Assembly (NCBI RefSeq): GCF_000020125.1
Contig: NC_010681.1
Location: forward strand, 620,001-684,000
Length of the DNA: 64,000 nucleotides
Direction: 5' to 3'
Source: Paraburkholderia phytofirmans PsJN
Lineage (GTDB): Bacteria > Pseudomonadota > Gammaproteobacteria > Burkholderiales > Burkholderiaceae
Part shown: in pieces, positions 29,565 to 38,574 of the stretch
How positions within the stretch are numbered: position 1 is the first letter of the stretch
Layout of the letters: each line of letters begins with the position of its first letter
Position numbers and translations under genes: made by a program
The notes under the pieces: model-generated
What the model was told of the DNA's origin: nothing
The model's input: the letters and a program-made list of their open reading frames with translations, nothing else
The model's database searches: none

Positions 29565-30173
29565 TTACCCGGGTTGCTTGGGCGAGCTGCCGCCTGCTTC
29601 GGACGGGGCGATGTTGCCTTTCACGTTGCCGAACAGCTGCATCACCCGGGTGACGTTGTTGTAGTTCATGCCGCTGGCAGTCATCACCGACATGCCGCGC
29701 TGAAGTTTAACCGGCTTTTCAGTCTCGATCACATCGTCGTTGACCAGCACCCTAAAATGCTGCGAATCCGCTTGCATCTGCGGATCCCCGTAGCCGGGCG
29801 CCCGCACGATGCGCGCGTTGTCGTACAGATCGACGATCGATGCGTCGCCGTTCACCTTGCCGGTGTCGCCGGTTGCGGTGACGATCGGCTTGCCCGGCTG
29901 GAACGCGCGCATGGCCGGTTTGACCAGGTCGCTCAGCTCGTCGTCTTCGTAATGGATCAGCGACTGGGCGGTCAGCCGGTATTGCGTGGAGCCCGACTGA
30001 TCGAGTTCGGAAACCGAGAAGTTGTCGGCGAAGTAGTCCGGCGTGTGCTCTTTGGGGCGCACCACGCCTTCGTTCTGCCGGGGCAGCGTGGCTTGCAGCA
30101 GCCACCACGTGATACCGGCGAGCGCAGCCATGGCGACCAGCGGAATCAGCGACGTCAGGCGAAACTGGTTCAT
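29565..30173 (-). CDS. lptC: LPS export protein LptC
   Basis: 202-residue bitopic protein that passes LPS from LptB2FG to LptA. One N-terminal membrane helix lies at about residues 8-27 (LIPLVAMAALAGITWWLLQA), followed by a periplasmic OstA-like domain (YFADNFSVSELDQSGSTQYRL). It overlaps kdsC by four bases (ATGA). Context within kdsD-kdsC-lptC-lptA-lptB supports the call. Confidence 0.93.
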   Translation of the reverse strand: MNQFRLTSLIPLVAMAALAGITWWLLQATLPRQNEGVVRPKEHTPDYFADNFSVSELDQSGSTQYRLTAQSLIHYEDDELSDLVKPAMRAFQPGKPIVTATGDTGKVNGDASIVDLYDNARIVRAPGYGDPQMQADSQHFRVLVNDDVIETEKPVKLQRGMSVMTASGMNYNNVTRVMQLFGNVKGNIAPSEAGGSSPKQPG

Positions 30174-30730
30174 CCGACGAGGCCCCGCTGTTCGCCGCTA
30201 CAGGCGGCCGCGAGCAGCGCTTCGTATTTGTGCTGCGCGCGCAGCAGCGTATCGACGACTTCACGCGCCGCGCCGTGACCGCCGCGTGCCTCGCTGACCC
30301 AGTGGGCGCGCGCGATCACTTCAGGATGCGAGTTGGCCGGCGCGGCCGCGAAGCCGACCTTCAGCATCACGGCGAGATCGACCCAGTCGTCGCCCATGTA
30401 GCCGCATTCTTCGGCCGTCAGGCCGGTTTGCTGCAACAGGTCCGCGAACGCTTTAGGTTTGTCCTGCACGCCTTGATAAACGTGCGTGACGTTCATTTCC
30501 TTCGCCCGTACCGCGACGATGCCTGACTTGCGCCCAGTGATGATCGCCGTCTCGATGCCGGCTTCGCGCAGCAGCTTCATGCCGTGGCCGTCCATCGAGT
30601 TGAAGCCCTTCATCGTGTCGCCTTCCGCCGTGAACAGCAGACCGCCGTCGGTCAGTACGCCGTCGACGTCGAAAATCATCAGCTTGACGCGGCTTGCGCG
30701 TTCGGTCGCGGTGGGCGGAGCAATGGCCAT
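30170..30730 (-). CDS. kdsC: 3-deoxy-D-manno-octulosonate 8-phosphate phosphatase
   Basis: 186-residue HAD-family phosphatase releasing Kdo from Kdo-8-phosphate. The HAD motif I DVDGVLTDG has the nucleophile Asp21 and Asp23. Motif II is ITGRKSG and the motif IV region is YMGDDWVDLAVM. The short C1 type without a large cap acts as a tetramer. Its start overlaps the kdsD stop by one base. Confidence 0.95.
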   Translation of the reverse strand: MAIAPPTATERASRVKLMIFDVDGVLTDGGLLFTAEGDTMKGFNSMDGHGMKLLREAGIETAIITGRKSGIVAVRAKEMNVTHVYQGVQDKPKAFADLLQQTGLTAEECGYMGDDWVDLAVMLKVGFAAAPANSHPEVIARAHWVSEARGGHGAAREVVDTLLRAQHKYEALLAAACSGEQRGLVG

Positions 30731-31713
30731 CAGATCACCTTCTTCGAGAACAGGTCGTGCATGTTGAGTGCGCCGATCAGCTTGCCTGCTTCGTCGACGA
30801 CCAGCATCTGATTGATCCGGTGGCGCTCCATCAGTTCCACGGCTTCGACCGCAAGTTGATCCGGACCGATGGTGCGCGGGCCGGCGGTCATGACCGAGGC
30901 GATCGACAGCTCGCGGAAATCGCCGTCGCGTTCGAGCACGCGGCGCAAGTCGCCGTCGGTGAAGATGCCGGCGACGCGGTCCTCGTGATCGACGATCGCG
31001 GTCATGCCCATGCGCTTGGCGGTCAATTGAAACAGCGCGTCGCGCACGGTGGCGTCGGGCGTGACCTTCGGCACCTGGTCGCCGGTGCGCATCACGTCGC
31101 GCACATAAGTGAGCAGGCGCCGGCCGAGCGCGCCGCCCGGATGCGAGCGCGCGAAGTCGTCGCGGCCGAAGCCGCGCGCGTCGAGCACCGCGACCGCGAG
31201 CGCGTCGCCGAGCGCGAGCGCGGCGGTGGTGCTGGCGGTAGGCGCAAGATTCATCGGGCAGGCTTCTTTCGACACACCGGAATTCAGGTGCACGTCGGCC
31301 AGTTGTGCGAGACTCGATGACGGACGGCCCGTCATGGCAATCAGCTTCGCGCCGAGCCGCTTGATGAGCGGCAGGATCGCCACGAGTTCTTCGGTTTCAC
31401 CGGAATTGGACAGCGCGAGGAACACGTCGTCGGCGGTGACCATGCCGAGGTCGCCGTGGCTGGCTTCAGCGGGATGCACGAAGAACGCCGGCGTGCCGGT
31501 GCTGGCGAGCGTGGCCGCGAGCTTGCGGGCCACGTGGCCGGATTTGCCGATGCCGGAAACGACAACGCGCCCGCGGCAACCCAGGATGAAGTCGACCGCC
31601 CCGACGAAACCGTCGTCGAGTTGATCGCGAAGCGCGCGCACGGCGTCCGCTTCGATGTCGAGCACGTCGCGAGCGAGCGCGAGTGCCCGGTCGCCATTGA
31701 TTTTCGCTATCAT
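30730..31713 (-). CDS. kdsD: Arabinose-5-phosphate isomerase
   Basis: 327-residue isomerase converting ribulose 5-phosphate to arabinose 5-phosphate, the first step to Kdo. The SIS domain spans about residues 40-180 (VVVSGIGKSGHVARK, LALSNSGETEE). Two CBS domains follow from about 215 to the end (DATVRDALFQLTAKRMGMTAIVD and AVELMERHRINQMLVVDE). It is the first gene of the leftward LPS/sigma-54 block. Confidence 0.95.
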   Translation of the reverse strand: MIAKINGDRALALARDVLDIEADAVRALRDQLDDGFVGAVDFILGCRGRVVVSGIGKSGHVARKLAATLASTGTPAFFVHPAEASHGDLGMVTADDVFLALSNSGETEELVAILPLIKRLGAKLIAMTGRPSSSLAQLADVHLNSGVSKEACPMNLAPTASTTAALALGDALAVAVLDARGFGRDDFARSHPGGALGRRLLTYVRDVMRTGDQVPKVTPDATVRDALFQLTAKRMGMTAIVDHEDRVAGIFTDGDLRRVLERDGDFRELSIASVMTAGPRTIGPDQLAVEAVELMERHRINQMLVVDEAGKLIGALNMHDLFSKKVI

Positions 31714-31874
31714 TCGCGAAGTATAGCAAAGGCGCCTGTTCGCCGCGCCGGGCCTGCTGTGCCGAGCCGCTGTCCTTATCGCTGCCTTTAACGGCCCCTC
31801 AACCTTGTCGCACGGCGCTTTGCGTGCGCGGTTCCGCTGACGAACGAGGACGCTTTACCGATGCGTTTTTGCCG

Positions 31875-33878
31875 ATGATTTCCCCCCTCGAAATGACGCT
31901 GTTCCTGCTGCTGGCATCGGTGGCGGGCGTGGTGGTGTTTCGCTTTCTGAATCTTCCGCCGATGCTCGGCTATCTGACGGTGGGCATCGTCGTCGGTCCG
32001 CATGCGTTCGGTCTGATTCCCGACTCGGCGGGCGCGCAGAACCTCGCTGAGTTCGGCGTGGTGTTCCTGATGTTTTCCATCGGACTGGAGTTCTCGCTCG
32101 CCAAGCTGCGCTCCATGCGCCGGCTCGTGTTCGGCCTCGGCCTGCTGCAGGTGATCGGCACGATCGCCGTGGCAGTCTCGCTCGGCTTTGTGCTGGAGCG
32201 CTGGGTGCACATCAGGTGGCAAGCGAGCGTGGCGCTGGGCGGCGCGCTCGCCATGTCGTCGACGGCGATCGTCAGCAAGATGCTGGCGGAGCGATTGGAG
32301 ATCGAGACCGAGCATGGCCGCAATATCTTCGGCGTGCTGCTGTTTCAGGATCTGGCGGTGGTGCCGCTCCTCATCATCATCGCGGCGCTGGGCGGCAACT
32401 CAGAAGATCTCGTCAGCTCGCTCGGCGTGGCGGCCATCAAGATCGTCGTGGCGTTGTCGCTGCTATTGATCGTCGGCCAGCGTTTCATGACGCGCTGGTT
32501 CAACGTGGTGGCGCGGCGCCGTTCGCAGGAACTGTTCATTCTCAATCTGTTGCTGGTGACGCTGGGTTGCGCGTTCATCACGGACAAGTTCGGTTTGTCG
32601 CTCGCGCTCGGCGCGTTCATCGCCGGCATGCTGATCGCCGAGACGCCGTACCGGCATCAGGTGGAAGAGGACATCAAGCCGTTTCGCGACGTGCTGCTCG
32701 GGCTCTTCTTCATCACCACCGGCATGCTGCTCAATCCGCGCGTGATCTGGGAGCATCCGCTGATCGTGCTCGGCTTTCTGGTCGGCCCGATTCTGCTGAA
32801 GGCGATCATGGTCACCGGCCTCTCGCGCCTGTTCGGCGCGTCGCCGGGCGTCGCGATGCGCACCGGTATCGGCCTCGCGCAAGCGGGCGAGTTCGGCTTC
32901 GTGCTGCTGAATCTGATTCTCGACAAACATCTCGTCGACGCCACTATGCTGCAGGCGATCCTCGCGGCTATGCTGCTGTCGATGCTGGCCGCGCCGTTCA
33001 TGATCCAGAACGCGGACCGGATCGTGCTGCGGCTGTCGTCGACTGAATGGATGATGCAATCGTTGCAAATGACGCGCATCGCCACGCAGAGCCTCAAACA
33101 GAGCGGCCACGTAATCATTTGCGGCTACGGCCGGGCCGGGCAGAATCTGGCGCGCATGCTGGAACATGAAGGTTTGTCCTACGTCGCGCTCGACCTGGAT
33201 CCCGATCGTGTCGCGGCGGCTGCGGCTGCGGGTGAATCGGTCGTGTTCGGCGATGCCGGGCGGCGCGAATCGCTGCTTGCAGCCGGTATCCATCGTGCGG
33301 CGACGATTGCGATCACTTATGCGAATACGCCGTCGGCATTGCGCGTGCTGCACAACATCCACGAACTGGAGCCGACGCTGCCGGTGATCGTTCGTACCGT
33401 GGATGACGCCGATCTGGAAAAGCTGCTGGCCGCGGGCGCGACCGAGGTGATTCCGGAAATCGTCGAAGGCAGTCTGATGCTCGCCTCGCACACACTGGTG
33501 GTGATGGGCGTGCCGATGCGGCGCGTGGTGCGTCGCGTGGAAGAGATGCGCGATGAACGCTACGCGCTGCTGCGCGGCTATTTCCACGGCGCCGACGACG
33601 TGGACGACGACGACGGCCACGAACAGGTACGGCTACAATCTGTGCCGGTCGACGAAAACGCGGACGCGGTGGGCCGAACGCTCGCGGATCTCGGGCTGTT
33701 CGAGATCGGCGTGGAAGTGACGGCGATTCGCCGGCACGGCATTCGCGGCGTCGAGCCGGACCCGTCCACCAAGCTGCGCGCGAGCGACATCGTGGTGCTG
33801 CGCGGTCTGCCCGAACAGTTGGCGGAGGCCGAGGAGCGGCTCTCGAAGCACCGGCGCGCGGGCGCCGCCGCGGCCTGA
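31875..33878 (+). CDS. Kef-type cation:proton antiporter (CPA2) with TrkA domains
   Basis: 667 residues. The N-terminal half (to about residue 390) has a dozen hydrophobic helices with CPA2 features such as LGYLTVGIVVGP, LMFSIGLEFSLAKL and LALGAFIAGMLIAETPYRHQ. A TrkA-N Rossmann domain begins at about 412 (VIICGYGRAGQNLARMLE) and a TrkA-C domain occupies the last ~90 residues. This is the KefB/YbaL layout for potassium or sodium efflux. Whether glutathione gates it is not evident. Divergent from kdsD. Confidence 0.88.
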   Translation: MISPLEMTLFLLLASVAGVVVFRFLNLPPMLGYLTVGIVVGPHAFGLIPDSAGAQNLAEFGVVFLMFSIGLEFSLAKLRSMRRLVFGLGLLQVIGTIAVAVSLGFVLERWVHIRWQASVALGGALAMSSTAIVSKMLAERLEIETEHGRNIFGVLLFQDLAVVPLLIIIAALGGNSEDLVSSLGVAAIKIVVALSLLLIVGQRFMTRWFNVVARRRSQELFILNLLLVTLGCAFITDKFGLSLALGAFIAGMLIAETPYRHQVEEDIKPFRDVLLGLFFITTGMLLNPRVIWEHPLIVLGFLVGPILLKAIMVTGLSRLFGASPGVAMRTGIGLAQAGEFGFVLLNLILDKHLVDATMLQAILAAMLLSMLAAPFMIQNADRIVLRLSSTEWMMQSLQMTRIATQSLKQSGHVIICGYGRAGQNLARMLEHEGLSYVALDLDPDRVAAAAAAGESVVFGDAGRRESLLAAGIHRAATIAITYANTPSALRVLHNIHELEPTLPVIVRTVDDADLEKLLAAGATEVIPEIVEGSLMLASHTLVVMGVPMRRVVRRVEEMRDERYALLRGYFHGADDVDDDDGHEQVRLQSVPVDENADAVGRTLADLGLFEIGVEVTAIRRHGIRGVEPDPSTKLRASDIVVLRGLPEQLAEAEERLSKHRRAGAAAA

Positions 33879-33969
33879 AATTTGCGCTCCATGCCTCACC
33901 AGGTGAGCCTGCCGGGCCACCGCCCGTTTAGTTTTTCATCGGACCTGTCGAGGTCCATCCGGAGACATC

Positions 33970-34536
33970 ATGTCCAACGCGCTCGCGAGCGCGCCGCTCG
34001 ATGCGGCCGATTACATAAAAAGCCACATTCGCACGGTGCCCGACTGGCCGCAGCCGGGCGTGCAGTTTCGCGATATCACGCCGCTTCTGCAGGAGCCGAA
34101 GTCGCTGCGCGTGCTGATCGATCTGTTCGTGCAGCGTTATATCGACGCGAAACTCGACTACATCGCCGGGCTGGATGCGCGCGGTTTCATCATCGGGCCG
34201 ATTCTCGCGTATGAACTGAACCTCGGCTTCATTCCGATCCGCAAAGCGGGCAAGCTGCCCTACAAGCGCGTTGCGCAATCGTATGAGCTCGAATACGGCA
34301 CCGCGACTGTCGAGATTCATGAGGACGCCTGCAAGCCCGGCGACCGCATCGTGATCATCGACGATCTGATCGCTACCGGCGGCACGATGATGGCCGGCAA
34401 GATTCTGCTCGAGCGCCTCGGCGCAGTCGTGGTGGAAGGCGCCGCGATCATCGACCTGCCGGAACTCGGGGGCTCGAAGCTGCTGCGCGAGGGCGGCCTC
34501 GCGCTCTATACGGTCACTGGCTTCGACGGTCACTGA
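33970..34536 (+). CDS. apt: Adenine phosphoribosyltransferase
   Basis: 188-residue purine salvage enzyme making AMP from adenine and [24 protein letters not shown] near the N-terminus and [11 protein letters not shown] are family signatures. The PRPP-binding [12 protein letters not shown] is at 128-139. GGAGACATC precedes the ATG. Located 91 bases after the Kef antiporter gene. Confidence 0.95.
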   Translation: MSNALASAPLDAADYIKSHIRTVPDWPQPGVQFRDITPLLQEPKSLRVLIDLFVQRYIDAKLDYIAGLDARGFIIGPILAYELNLGFIPIRKAGKLPYKRVAQSYELEYGTATVEIHEDACKPGDRIVIIDDLIATGGTMMAGKILLERLGAVVVEGAAIIDLPELGGSKLLREGGLALYTVTGFDGH

Positions 34537-34594
34537 TCACTCACAGCCAATACGCCGCCGCAAACTTCTTTCTGTTCACAAGAAGGTAAGAACG

Positions 34595-35209
34595 ATGCCT
34601 AACTTCCTGCTGTTTCTCGCCACGTCGATCGCCATCACCATGGCGCCGGGCCCGGACAATCTGCAAGTGCTCGCGCGCGGTATCTCGCAGGGTCGCGCGG
34701 CGGGACTGGTCGCGGCGCTCGGCTTTGCGGCCGGCATCACGTTTCACACGACGCTCGCCGCGCTCGGGGTGGCCGCGTTGCTGCGCTCGTCGCCGGTCGC
34801 CTTCGAAGTCATCAAACTGGCCGGCGCCGCGTATCTGATCTGGATCGGCATCAAGGCGCTGCGCAGCCAGGGTCTCGCAACCGCGCACGAACGCGCGCCG
34901 CAGCCGTTGATGGCGGTGTTTCGCCAGAGCGTGCTCGGCAATCTGCTGAATCCGAAGGTGACCTTGTTCTTCGTGGTGTTCTTGCCGCAGTTCGTGCAGC
35001 CGCACGGCACGCAGAGCGTCACGTTGCAGATGCTCGAACTCGGCGTGCTGTTCATGCTGCAAACGGTGGCGGTGTTTTCACTCTTCGGCGTGTGCGCGGG
35101 AATGATCGGCGGGTGGCTGAAACGCCGTCCGCGTGTCGGTGTGTGGCTGGATCGCCTGGCCGGCGCCACGTTCATCGCAATCGGGATTCGCGTCGCGTTG
35201 CGCGATTGA
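34595..35209 (+). CDS. LysE/RhtB family exporter
   Basis: 204-residue inner-membrane protein with about six helices. The start region MPNFLLFLATSIAITMAPGPDNLQVLARGISQGRAAG contains the APGP signature of the RhtB branch, and the middle has NPKVTLFFVVFLPQFV. These proteins export amino acids or related metabolites; the substrate cannot be read from sequence. Located 58 bases after apt, preceded by AAGAAGG. Confidence 0.88.
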   Translation: MPNFLLFLATSIAITMAPGPDNLQVLARGISQGRAAGLVAALGFAAGITFHTTLAALGVAALLRSSPVAFEVIKLAGAAYLIWIGIKALRSQGLATAHERAPQPLMAVFRQSVLGNLLNPKVTLFFVVFLPQFVQPHGTQSVTLQMLELGVLFMLQTVAVFSLFGVCAGMIGGWLKRRPRVGVWLDRLAGATFIAIGIRVALRD

Positions 35210-35252
35210 TTGGATTCGCCGACTTCCGCCGACAGTCAGTCTGGAGCTTCAA

Positions 35253-36116
35253 ATGACTTTGCCTTGCATCACCGCCGCGCGCCGCTTCGACGCGCAGGCG
35301 CATGTGCCGTTCTGGATCGACGCCGAACAGGTCGGCTGGATCCGCACGGGCGATGTGCCCTTGCTCGCGCGCTGGCCCGATGTGTTCGACATCGACAACG
35401 CCCGCGTGACGCTGGCGCCTGCATTCAATACCGTGGATTTGCGCAGCGCCGCGCTCGGTTCCGTGATCGGCGCGCTTGCCGCCGAAGACCGCATTCCCGG
35501 CTGGCGCAACGAGACCTACGCGATCCGCAATGCGTTCGATGCGCCGCCGCTCGCGTATATCGAACGCGCGGCGTCGCGCTTCTTCGGCACGATGACCTAT
35601 GCGGTGCATCTGAACGGCGTCGTAGAATACGCGGATCGCGGGGCGCCCCGTGGCGCGCCGCAATTGTGGATCGCGCGCCGCAGCGACACCAAGGCGACCG
35701 ACCCGGGCATGCTCGACAATGTCGTGGCGGGCGGGATCGGCTGGGGCTTCGGCATCGAGGAAACGATCGTCAAGGAATGCTGGGAAGAAGCCGGCATTCC
35801 CGAGGAGATCGCCGCGCGCGCCGTGGCGGGCCGCATCGCGCATGTGCTGCAATCGTTGCCGGAAGGCACGCAGGCCGAACAGATTTTCATCTACGACCTC
35901 GCGCTGCCGGCTGATTTCGCGCCGCGCAATCAGGACGGCGAAGTGGGTGAACACCGGCTCGCGCGCATCGACGAAGCGGCGCGCTGGATCGAGGAGGGCG
36001 CCATGACCGTCGATGCGAGCCTGGCCACGCTGGATTGCCTGCTGCGCCGCCGCTGGATCGATGAAGACGCGTGCGCCGGCATCGAGGCGTTGTTCGTTCC
36101 GCCGCTGGTCGCCTGA
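35253..36116 (+). CDS. Nudix hydrolase with DUF4743 N-terminal domain
   Basis: 287 residues. An N-terminal DUF4743-like domain (about 1-115) precedes a Nudix domain, as in the Nudix part of yeast Tnr3, a family that acts on oxidised thiamine diphosphates. The Nudix box region is residues 160-182 and ends KECWEEAGI. The metal-binding Glu pair is present, but the first Glu of the box is replaced by Phe and the Arg by Lys. The ATG at 35253 follows GGAGCTTC. Substrate is inferred only from architecture. Confidence 0.8.
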   Translation: MTLPCITAARRFDAQAHVPFWIDAEQVGWIRTGDVPLLARWPDVFDIDNARVTLAPAFNTVDLRSAALGSVIGALAAEDRIPGWRNETYAIRNAFDAPPLAYIERAASRFFGTMTYAVHLNGVVEYADRGAPRGAPQLWIARRSDTKATDPGMLDNVVAGGIGWGFGIEETIVKECWEEAGIPEEIAARAVAGRIAHVLQSLPEGTQAEQIFIYDLALPADFAPRNQDGEVGEHRLARIDEAARWIEEGAMTVDASLATLDCLLRRRWIDEDACAGIEALFVPPLVA

Positions 36117-36216
36117 GCGCGGCATCGGTGCACGCGCAACGACCATGCCGAAACATGCTGCATCGAGCCGGACACACCGAACAAACCACGCATTGAAGAA
36201 GGGAGTCACCCAGGTC

Positions 36217-37086
36217 ATGTCGACCGATCACAGCTTTATCCTCAAACTGTCGTGTGCCGACCGGCCCGGCATCGTCCACGCCGTGTCGGGCTTTTTGTTC
36301 GAGCGCGGCAGCAATATTCTCGACTCCGCACAGTTCGGCGACAGCCGCACCGGCGAGTTCTTCATGCGCGTGCATTTTCAGCAGGTGGGCGGCGATCCGG
36401 GTCTGGAGGCGCTGCGCACGTCGTTCGCGACGCTCGCCGAGCAGTTCGGTATGCGCTGGGAGATGCATGACGCGTCGGTGAAGCCGCGCGTGGTGATCAT
36501 GGTGTCGAAGATCGGCCATTGCTTGAACGATCTGCTGTTCCGCTACCGCACCGGGCAGTTGGGTATCGAGATTCCGGCGATCATCTCGAACCACAAGGAG
36601 TTCTATCAGCTCGCCGCCAGCTACGACATTCCGTTCCATCACTTCCCGCTGCTGGGCGCCACGCCCGACGCGAAGGCCGCGCAGGAAGCGCGCGTGCTCG
36701 AAGTGATCGACGAGCATCAAGCCGACCTGGTGGTGCTCGCGCGCTACATGCAGATTCTGTCGCCGAAGCTGTGCGAAGCGCTGGCGGGCCGTGCGATAAA
36801 CATTCATCACTCGTTCCTGCCGAGCTTCAAGGGTGCGAAGCCGTATTACCAGGCGTTCGACCGCGGCGTGAAACTGATCGGCGCGACCGCCCATTACGTG
36901 ACGACGGATCTCGACGAAGGTCCGATCATCGAACAGGAAGTGGAGCGGGTTGACCACAGCATGACGCCGGAGCAGCTGACGGCGATCGGCCGCGACGTCG
37001 AGTGCGTGACGCTGGCGCGTGCAGTGAAGTGGCACGTGGAGCATCGCGTCGTGTTGAACGGCAGCAAGACGGTGGTGTTTCGTTAA
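36217..37086 (+). CDS. purU: Formyltetrahydrofolate deformylase
   Basis: 289-residue enzyme hydrolysing 10-formyl-THF to THF and formate, balancing one-carbon pools and supplying formate to PurT. An N-terminal ACT domain (about 5-85; LSCADRPGIVHAVSGFLFE) is followed by a formyltransferase fold with catalytic Asn195, His197 (NIHHSFLPSF) and Asp233 (DLDEGPIIEQ). A terminator lies 30 bases downstream. Confidence 0.96.
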   Translation: MSTDHSFILKLSCADRPGIVHAVSGFLFERGSNILDSAQFGDSRTGEFFMRVHFQQVGGDPGLEALRTSFATLAEQFGMRWEMHDASVKPRVVIMVSKIGHCLNDLLFRYRTGQLGIEIPAIISNHKEFYQLAASYDIPFHHFPLLGATPDAKAAQEARVLEVIDEHQADLVVLARYMQILSPKLCEALAGRAINIHHSFLPSFKGAKPYYQAFDRGVKLIGATAHYVTTDLDEGPIIEQEVERVDHSMTPEQLTAIGRDVECVTLARAVKWHVEHRVVLNGSKTVVFR

Positions 37087-37116
37087 GAGCCGTTGCTAGC
37101 AGGCATGCGCGGTAGA

Positions 37117-37151
37117 AGGCGGCGGCCGGATGACTCCGGCGCCGCCTTTTT
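37117..37151 (+). terminator. Rho-independent terminator of purU
   Basis: GGCGGCGGCCGG / CCGGCGCCGCC stem with a single bulge and six-base loop, then TTTTT. Confidence 0.85.
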
Positions 37152-37163
37152 GTTTGCCCGCTA

Positions 37164-38390
37164 TCAGGAGCGCGCTGCGGACCGGCCCGCGTCACGCGCG
37201 AGATTGGCGTTTTGTGCCGAACGGCGGCGAGCGTTCAGCTTCTTCAGCCAGATCAGCAGTCCCGTCGCGCTCAGCGCGGCGACCGCGATGCCGACCGCGC
37301 TAATCAGAATCCGTCCGCCGAGACCCAGAATGCGTCCCGAATGCAAAGGGAATTGCACCTGCACGAAGATATCGCCCGCCGTGCCCTTGCCGGGAATCTG
37401 CGCGCCGAGCAGCTTGCCGGTGGCCGCGTCCCAATACATCCACGGATTGCCGAGGCCCAGATCGCCGTGATCGTTGCCGGTCGCATAGAAACCGACGCCG
37501 TACGCATGCATGAATTCCGCGTAGTAGATGCCGCCCGGCGCGACGCTGAGTTTCTGCGCGCGGCCGGCCTGTTCGGCCAGCTGCACGATGCGTTCGCGGC
37601 TCAACACGGTGTCACCCGGTTGCGGGGCGCGCAAGATTTCTGGGTTGTTAATCGGATCCGGCGTGAGCTTCGAGAACAGCGACACGATTGGGCGCACCAC
37701 GGGCGCCGAGAGGTTCATCGAGACTGATGTCAGCGCAACGATCATCAGCAGGCCCCAGATCCATACGCCGCCTGAGCGGTGCAAATCGAAAGTGAACGTA
37801 TAGCCGCCGCGCCCAAGGCGGAACGCGAACGACTTGCGCCACGCCTTGACGCTCGGAAACGACAGCAACAGCGCGATCACGCTGTCGAACAGCCAGATGA
37901 TGCCGACGATCCCCATCACCCACGTGCCGATGTCGACGCCGCCCGTAAATGGCAGTTGCAGCGTGTAGTGCAGCTTGTAGATGAACGGGATCAGGTTGAG
38001 CCGCGCGAGCGAGACGACGCCCCATTCGCGGCGTCCCTGGATTTCGCCAGTGGCGGGGTCGACGGCAATCTGATTGAAGTCGAGCGGGTAGGGCTTCTGC
38101 GTGGCCGGGTCGGTTCGCGGCAGCACCATCATTTGCAACGTATGGCCGGGCTCGGCGGCCAGCGGCAGATACGTCACCTGAAGACGCGGATCGGCGGCTT
38201 CCACCCGGCGCGCGAGTTCAAGGCCCGACAGCGCCGGACCGGCGGTGCGGGCTTTGAAGAAAGATGGGTTCAACGCCGCATCCAGCTCATGGTCCCACGC
38301 GATGATCGCGCCAGTCAGGCCGGCGACGAACAGAAACAGCGCTGTGGCGACACCGAACCAGCGGTGCAGTCGGACGAGCTGGCGCCTCAT
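37164..38390 (-). CDS. PepSY-associated TM-helix protein (PiuB-like)
   Basis: 408 residues with about four membrane helices: 15-35, 150-175, 210-230 and near 370-390. Intervening periplasmic PepSY-type segments include FNQIAVDPATGEIQGRREWG and MYWDAATGKLLGAQIP. His-containing helices (LVRLHRWFGVATALFLF, FDLHRSGGVWIWG) are typical of the family. Relatives are often iron-regulated and sit beside siderophore receptors; no such receptor is adjacent. An electron-transfer role in ferric-siderophore reduction is possible but unproven. Confidence 0.82.
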   Translation of the reverse strand: MRRQLVRLHRWFGVATALFLFVAGLTGAIIAWDHELDAALNPSFFKARTAGPALSGLELARRVEAADPRLQVTYLPLAAEPGHTLQMMVLPRTDPATQKPYPLDFNQIAVDPATGEIQGRREWGVVSLARLNLIPFIYKLHYTLQLPFTGGVDIGTWVMGIVGIIWLFDSVIALLLSFPSVKAWRKSFAFRLGRGGYTFTFDLHRSGGVWIWGLLMIVALTSVSMNLSAPVVRPIVSLFSKLTPDPINNPEILRAPQPGDTVLSRERIVQLAEQAGRAQKLSVAPGGIYYAEFMHAYGVGFYATGNDHGDLGLGNPWMYWDAATGKLLGAQIPGKGTAGDIFVQVQFPLHSGRILGLGGRILISAVGIAVAALSATGLLIWLKKLNARRRSAQNANLARDAGRSAARS

Positions 38391-38519
38391 GGGCGAGCCG
38401 TCGCGACGGAGCGGGACTTCGAAAGGGGTGTCACGACACGATTTTGCGAATGGGAATTGTTCGCATCTTACGGGAGTGTTGCCTTCGGCTGCAAGTTCTC
38501 CGTAAACATGCCGCCCGTG

Positions 38520-38546
38520 AAAAACGGCGCCGAAGCGCCGTTGTTT
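38520..38546 (-). terminator. Rho-independent terminator with TTCG tetraloop
   Basis: On the minus strand ACGGCGC-TTCG-GCGCCGT is followed by a T-run. It lies about 30 bases after the AI-2E permease stop codon. Confidence 0.88.
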
Positions 38547-38574
38547 CTGTTCTGATGACCCGCTTGCCGCCGCC

